Positions 61,644 to 64,000 of a DNA stretch of 64,000 nt are shown here, in pieces. The stretch is from assembly GCF_024713975.1 (NCBI RefSeq), contig NC_091099.1, positions 10,270,001-10,334,000 of the forward strand. The letters run 5' to 3'. The position numbers and the translations under genes were made by a program. Source of the stretch: Paralichthys olivaceus (taxonomy: Eukaryota > Chordata > Actinopteri > Pleuronectiformes > Paralichthyidae). The notes under the pieces were generated by a model. That model saw nothing but the letters and a program-made list of their open reading frames with translations, was not told the origin of the DNA and ran no database searches. Numbering within the stretch: the first letter of the stretch is position 1; each line of letters opens with the position of its first letter.

Positions 61644-64000
61644 CAAGGGATTCTCTGTGTGACATTATTAGAACAGTGTGTGATTTGTTAAACTGTAACT
61701 TTATTTATTGATGATTAGATTCATTACTTTTGAATGATCATGGTTTAAAAAAAACAGCAGAATCTGCACTGTGGTGGAAAAACCCTTTATTTTGAAAAGT
61801 AGTAATTATCACACCAATGTGAATAATAATTGCATTTGTATGAATTAATTATCTTGGAAATATTCAAAGTATCAAAAGTATTAAAACTTGTGATGCAGAA
61901 TGTTTATGTATTTGATTATTTGATGATTAGGATTATTAATATGATTGAATTGACAGTGGCACTTTTCTATTCTTATCACCGACCCAAAGGTCAATCTGCT
62001 TTACAGTAGAAGTCACATTCATTGGTTGATGCATTGGTTGATGGATGACGCTCTACCTCCTGAGCCAAAGGCATCTATAAAGCATTAAAAAATAAGCAGC
62101 ATTTTACTGTTGTAGCCGGTGGAGCTACTTATAAATATTGTATCTTGTGTAGAAGAATCTATGATAATGCATAAAAGTAAAAATGAGACTAATTTGAATG
62201 ACATTAGTTTTTTACAGAGACATTTGTGTTGATCTATCAAAGAGGAAGAAGTACTTGATACACACTTGATAAACACTTGAAATTGTTAGTAAAGTATTTG
62301 AGCAAATGTACTGAATATTTTACTTTCTATCCCTCCACTATGGAACAGAATATTGAATATACTACTGTATGAAATCAATTTCTTTATGAAATTGCAAAAT
62401 GTCTTGGCTTTAAATCAGCGTGTTTTGTACCATTGTCTTTACCATTTTCAGGTTTCTTCAGACGGAGCATAACAAAGAAAGCTGTGTACAAATGCAAGAG
62501 TGGTGGAAACTGTGAGATGGACATGTATATGCGCAGGAAATGTCAGGAGTGCCGGCTCAGAAAGTGCAAAGAGATGGGCATGCTGGCTGAGTGTGAGTAT
62601 CCCTGTATGTCCGGAGGCTCTGGTGCCTGCTCGTGCTGACGAGGTTCAGAACATTCCCGTTGATTCATCTGATGACATATTTCAGACACTTGTGCTATAT
62701 TAAAAAATGCCAATAAAGGAAATTTACTACAGGGTGTTTGTCCTAAAAAATTCAAGTATGAAGCGTACCACACATTTCTGTGAGGACAGAAATCATAAAG
62801 GTGAAAAATGTACTTTCTCTTGACTCTCTTGAGGATTATAAGATGTTGGGTCCATTACGAGCCGTCAGTTGAAAAGAGCAGGAGGATAGACTGGACTCCT
62901 GTTGCTCATAAATAGTGCAGGGAAGCTGTGATGAATATTGCAGGGTGGCATGACTACACCTGCAGGCTCAACCAGACCTCAACAAATTAGACCTTTTAAG
63001 TCACAGTGTGAAAAGAAAGATGAGGATTTACTGGAGACGTTGATGTTTTATTTCTTTCATTACTTTCCTCTCTCCAAATCAAGTCTTTTATAAAGAGAGA
63101 GACTATCTTTCTTTTTGATTGAACTTGAAGAGAAATGGACATGTGAAGGAATTACACAGTTTCACATTGATTTCTTATTAATACACGTTATGGGTTGACA
63201 GACTTGGGATCTAAAACATGTTGTGAGGCCAATATGACCTTGACCTTTGACCTTTCCCTACCCAAAACTAATCAGTTCATCCGAGAGTGTGAGTGAACAT
63301 TTGTGCCAAATTTGAAAGTGTTCTTTTCAAGGCGTTCTTAAGATAATGCTTTCATAAGGCAAAATAGAGATTGGCAAGTCACAGTGACCTTGGCCTTTGT
63401 ATCGACCACTAAAATCCAAATAGTTCATCTTTGAGTCTCTGTGAACGTTTATTTATGTGGCACAAATGTGCTTTATGACTTGTGGATCACTGACAGGTAA
63501 AGATCATGTAACAGTGGATTTAATGTGTCATGATTAAATGTAAACGGCAAAAATGACAAAAGAAGAAGTGAAGATCTCAACTTTCAACAGCATGTCTATG
63601 TGGATATGTACAAATTTCCATAACATTGTGGGTTTTCTGATAAATAAAAACTTATAACTGCATGACACTGCTGTTGAATGAAGAGCTGTGAGCTCTTCAA
63701 CACACATAATGAAGCCTTCATCACTGCTGGCAGGTCTGCTGACAGAGATCCAGTGTAAATCTAAAAGGCTACGGAAGAACACCAAGGCCTCTCCGGGACA
63801 GTCGACTGGAGACGAGACCGAGGGGGCGGACAACGCAGACAACAAGCAGGTCACCTCCACCACCAAACTGACAAAGGTCCTCACAAATACACTGATTTTT
63901 TCACATTGTGATGGAATAATATGAGTCACATCTGAATGATGGATGTTTTCTGTTTTTTTAAAACAGGAAAAAGTTGAAATCACCAGAGCGCAGCAGGCAC
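57466..64000 (+). CDS. nr1h4: Farnesoid X receptor (bile acid receptor), 5' part: N-terminal region, DNA-binding domain, hinge
   Basis: Bile-acid-activated nuclear receptor that works with RXR. Exons: 57466-57562, 60041-60418, 62452-62592, 63734-63876, 63967-beyond the window; phases match, about 264 residues visible. Start [20 protein letters not shown], then [14 protein letters not shown], matching the TDEFSFSENLFG region of human FXR alpha1/2. The activation-region motif [15 protein letters not shown] follows. The DNA-binding domain starts near residue 137: [20 protein letters not shown] with P-box CEGCKG, then [18 protein letters not shown] and [20 protein letters not shown]. The hinge reads [19 protein letters not shown] and QVTSTTKLT. 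The P-box and the [18 protein letters not shown] junction distinguish FXR from LXR. The ligand-binding domain lies outside. I prefer the exon 2 acceptor at 60039-60040 because [12 protein letters not shown] then aligns with human VLTEQVAGPLGQ; an earlier acceptor (59997-59998) adds 14 residues in frame. Confidence 0.95.
60467..60510. repeat. (GT)n microsatellite in nr1h4 intron 2
   Basis: About 22 GT units starting 48 bp after the donor of the exon that ends at 60418. Confidence 0.95.
61605..61641. repeat. (GT)n microsatellite in nr1h4 intron 2
   Basis: About 18 GT units, the second such array in this intron. Confidence 0.95.
61975..62075. mobile_element. Dispersed repeat fragment (GACGCTCTACCTCCTGAGCC)
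   Basis: Resembles the fragments at 13690-13860 and 15880-16010, including the CTACCTCCTGAGCCA tract. It is in nr1h4 intron 2. Confidence 0.4.
62215..62345. mobile_element. Dispersed repeat tail (GAGCAAATGTACTGAATATTTTACTTTC)
   Basis: Resembles the tail of the family whose head is seen at 25010-25095. It lies about 105 bp before nr1h4 exon 3. Confidence 0.4.
62712..62717 (+). terminator. Intronic AATAAA in nr1h4 intron 3
   Basis: Lies 73 bp after the in-frame TGA reached if the exon 3 donor is not used. It could support a truncated transcript; see the finding. Motif evidence only. Confidence 0.25.
63225..63490. mobile_element. Dispersed repeat with two related segments, nr1h4 intron 3
   Basis: Segments at about 63227-63330 and 63375-63480 share a (T)GACCTTG-CCTTTG block followed by AAATCNNAATAGTTCATC-like and GAACATTTGTG/GAACGTTTAT-like blocks in the same order. 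The block order is common in teleost interspersed repeats. It also carries direct repeats of TGACCT. Confidence 0.5.

Overview
This is vertebrate nuclear DNA, almost certainly from a percomorph-type teleost. Genes are split into short exons with GT-AG introns, (CA)n microsatellites are long and frequent, and several interspersed repeats look like common teleost families. The proteins read as fish orthologues of vertebrate genes. I found no bacterial features, CRISPR array, rRNA or tRNA. All exon models were built by hand from splice signals and reading-frame continuity; within each gene the exon lengths and phases add up to an uninterrupted frame.

Layout: (1) 1-2321, minus strand: a secreted EndoU-family poly(U)-specific endoribonuclease, complete at its N terminus and cut by the window edge near its C terminus. 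(2) 4327-18331, minus: ppfibp1 (liprin-beta-1), 27 coding exons, 991 aa; a CpG-rich block at about 24.1-24.8 kb is its probable promoter and non-coding first exon. (3) 25538-27611, minus: a guanylyl-cyclase-activating protein (GCAP/GUCA1 family EF-hand calcium sensor), 5 coding exons, 198 aa. (4) 30943-40931, minus: bmal2 (arntl2), a circadian bHLH-PAS activator, 17 coding exons, 635 aa, with a CpG-rich promoter. (5) 43923-52497, plus: slc17a8 (VGLUT3), 12 coding exons, 586 aa. (6) 57466-64000, plus: the 5' part of nr1h4 (FXR, bile-acid receptor), covering the N-terminal region, the DNA-binding domain and the hinge; the ligand-binding domain lies beyond the window.

The genes do not form a functional cassette; they are separately regulated neighbours. 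The order ppfibp1 - GCAP - bmal2 - slc17a8 - nr1h4 joins pairs that I recall lying on both arms of human chromosome 12 (PPFIBP1/BMAL2 and SLC17A8/NR1H4), so it looks like conserved ancestral linkage. I did not find a wholly new system. The observations most worth a second look are splicing and regulatory details: tandem donors 12 nt apart in nr1h4 exactly where mammalian FXR makes its four-residue MYTG isoforms; a possible FXR isoform with a DNA-binding domain but no ligand-binding domain; a consensus RORE in bmal2 intron 1; a probable GC-AG intron in bmal2; a 33-nt in-frame cassette exon in ppfibp1; and a long GT repeat starting directly at a GCAP splice donor.
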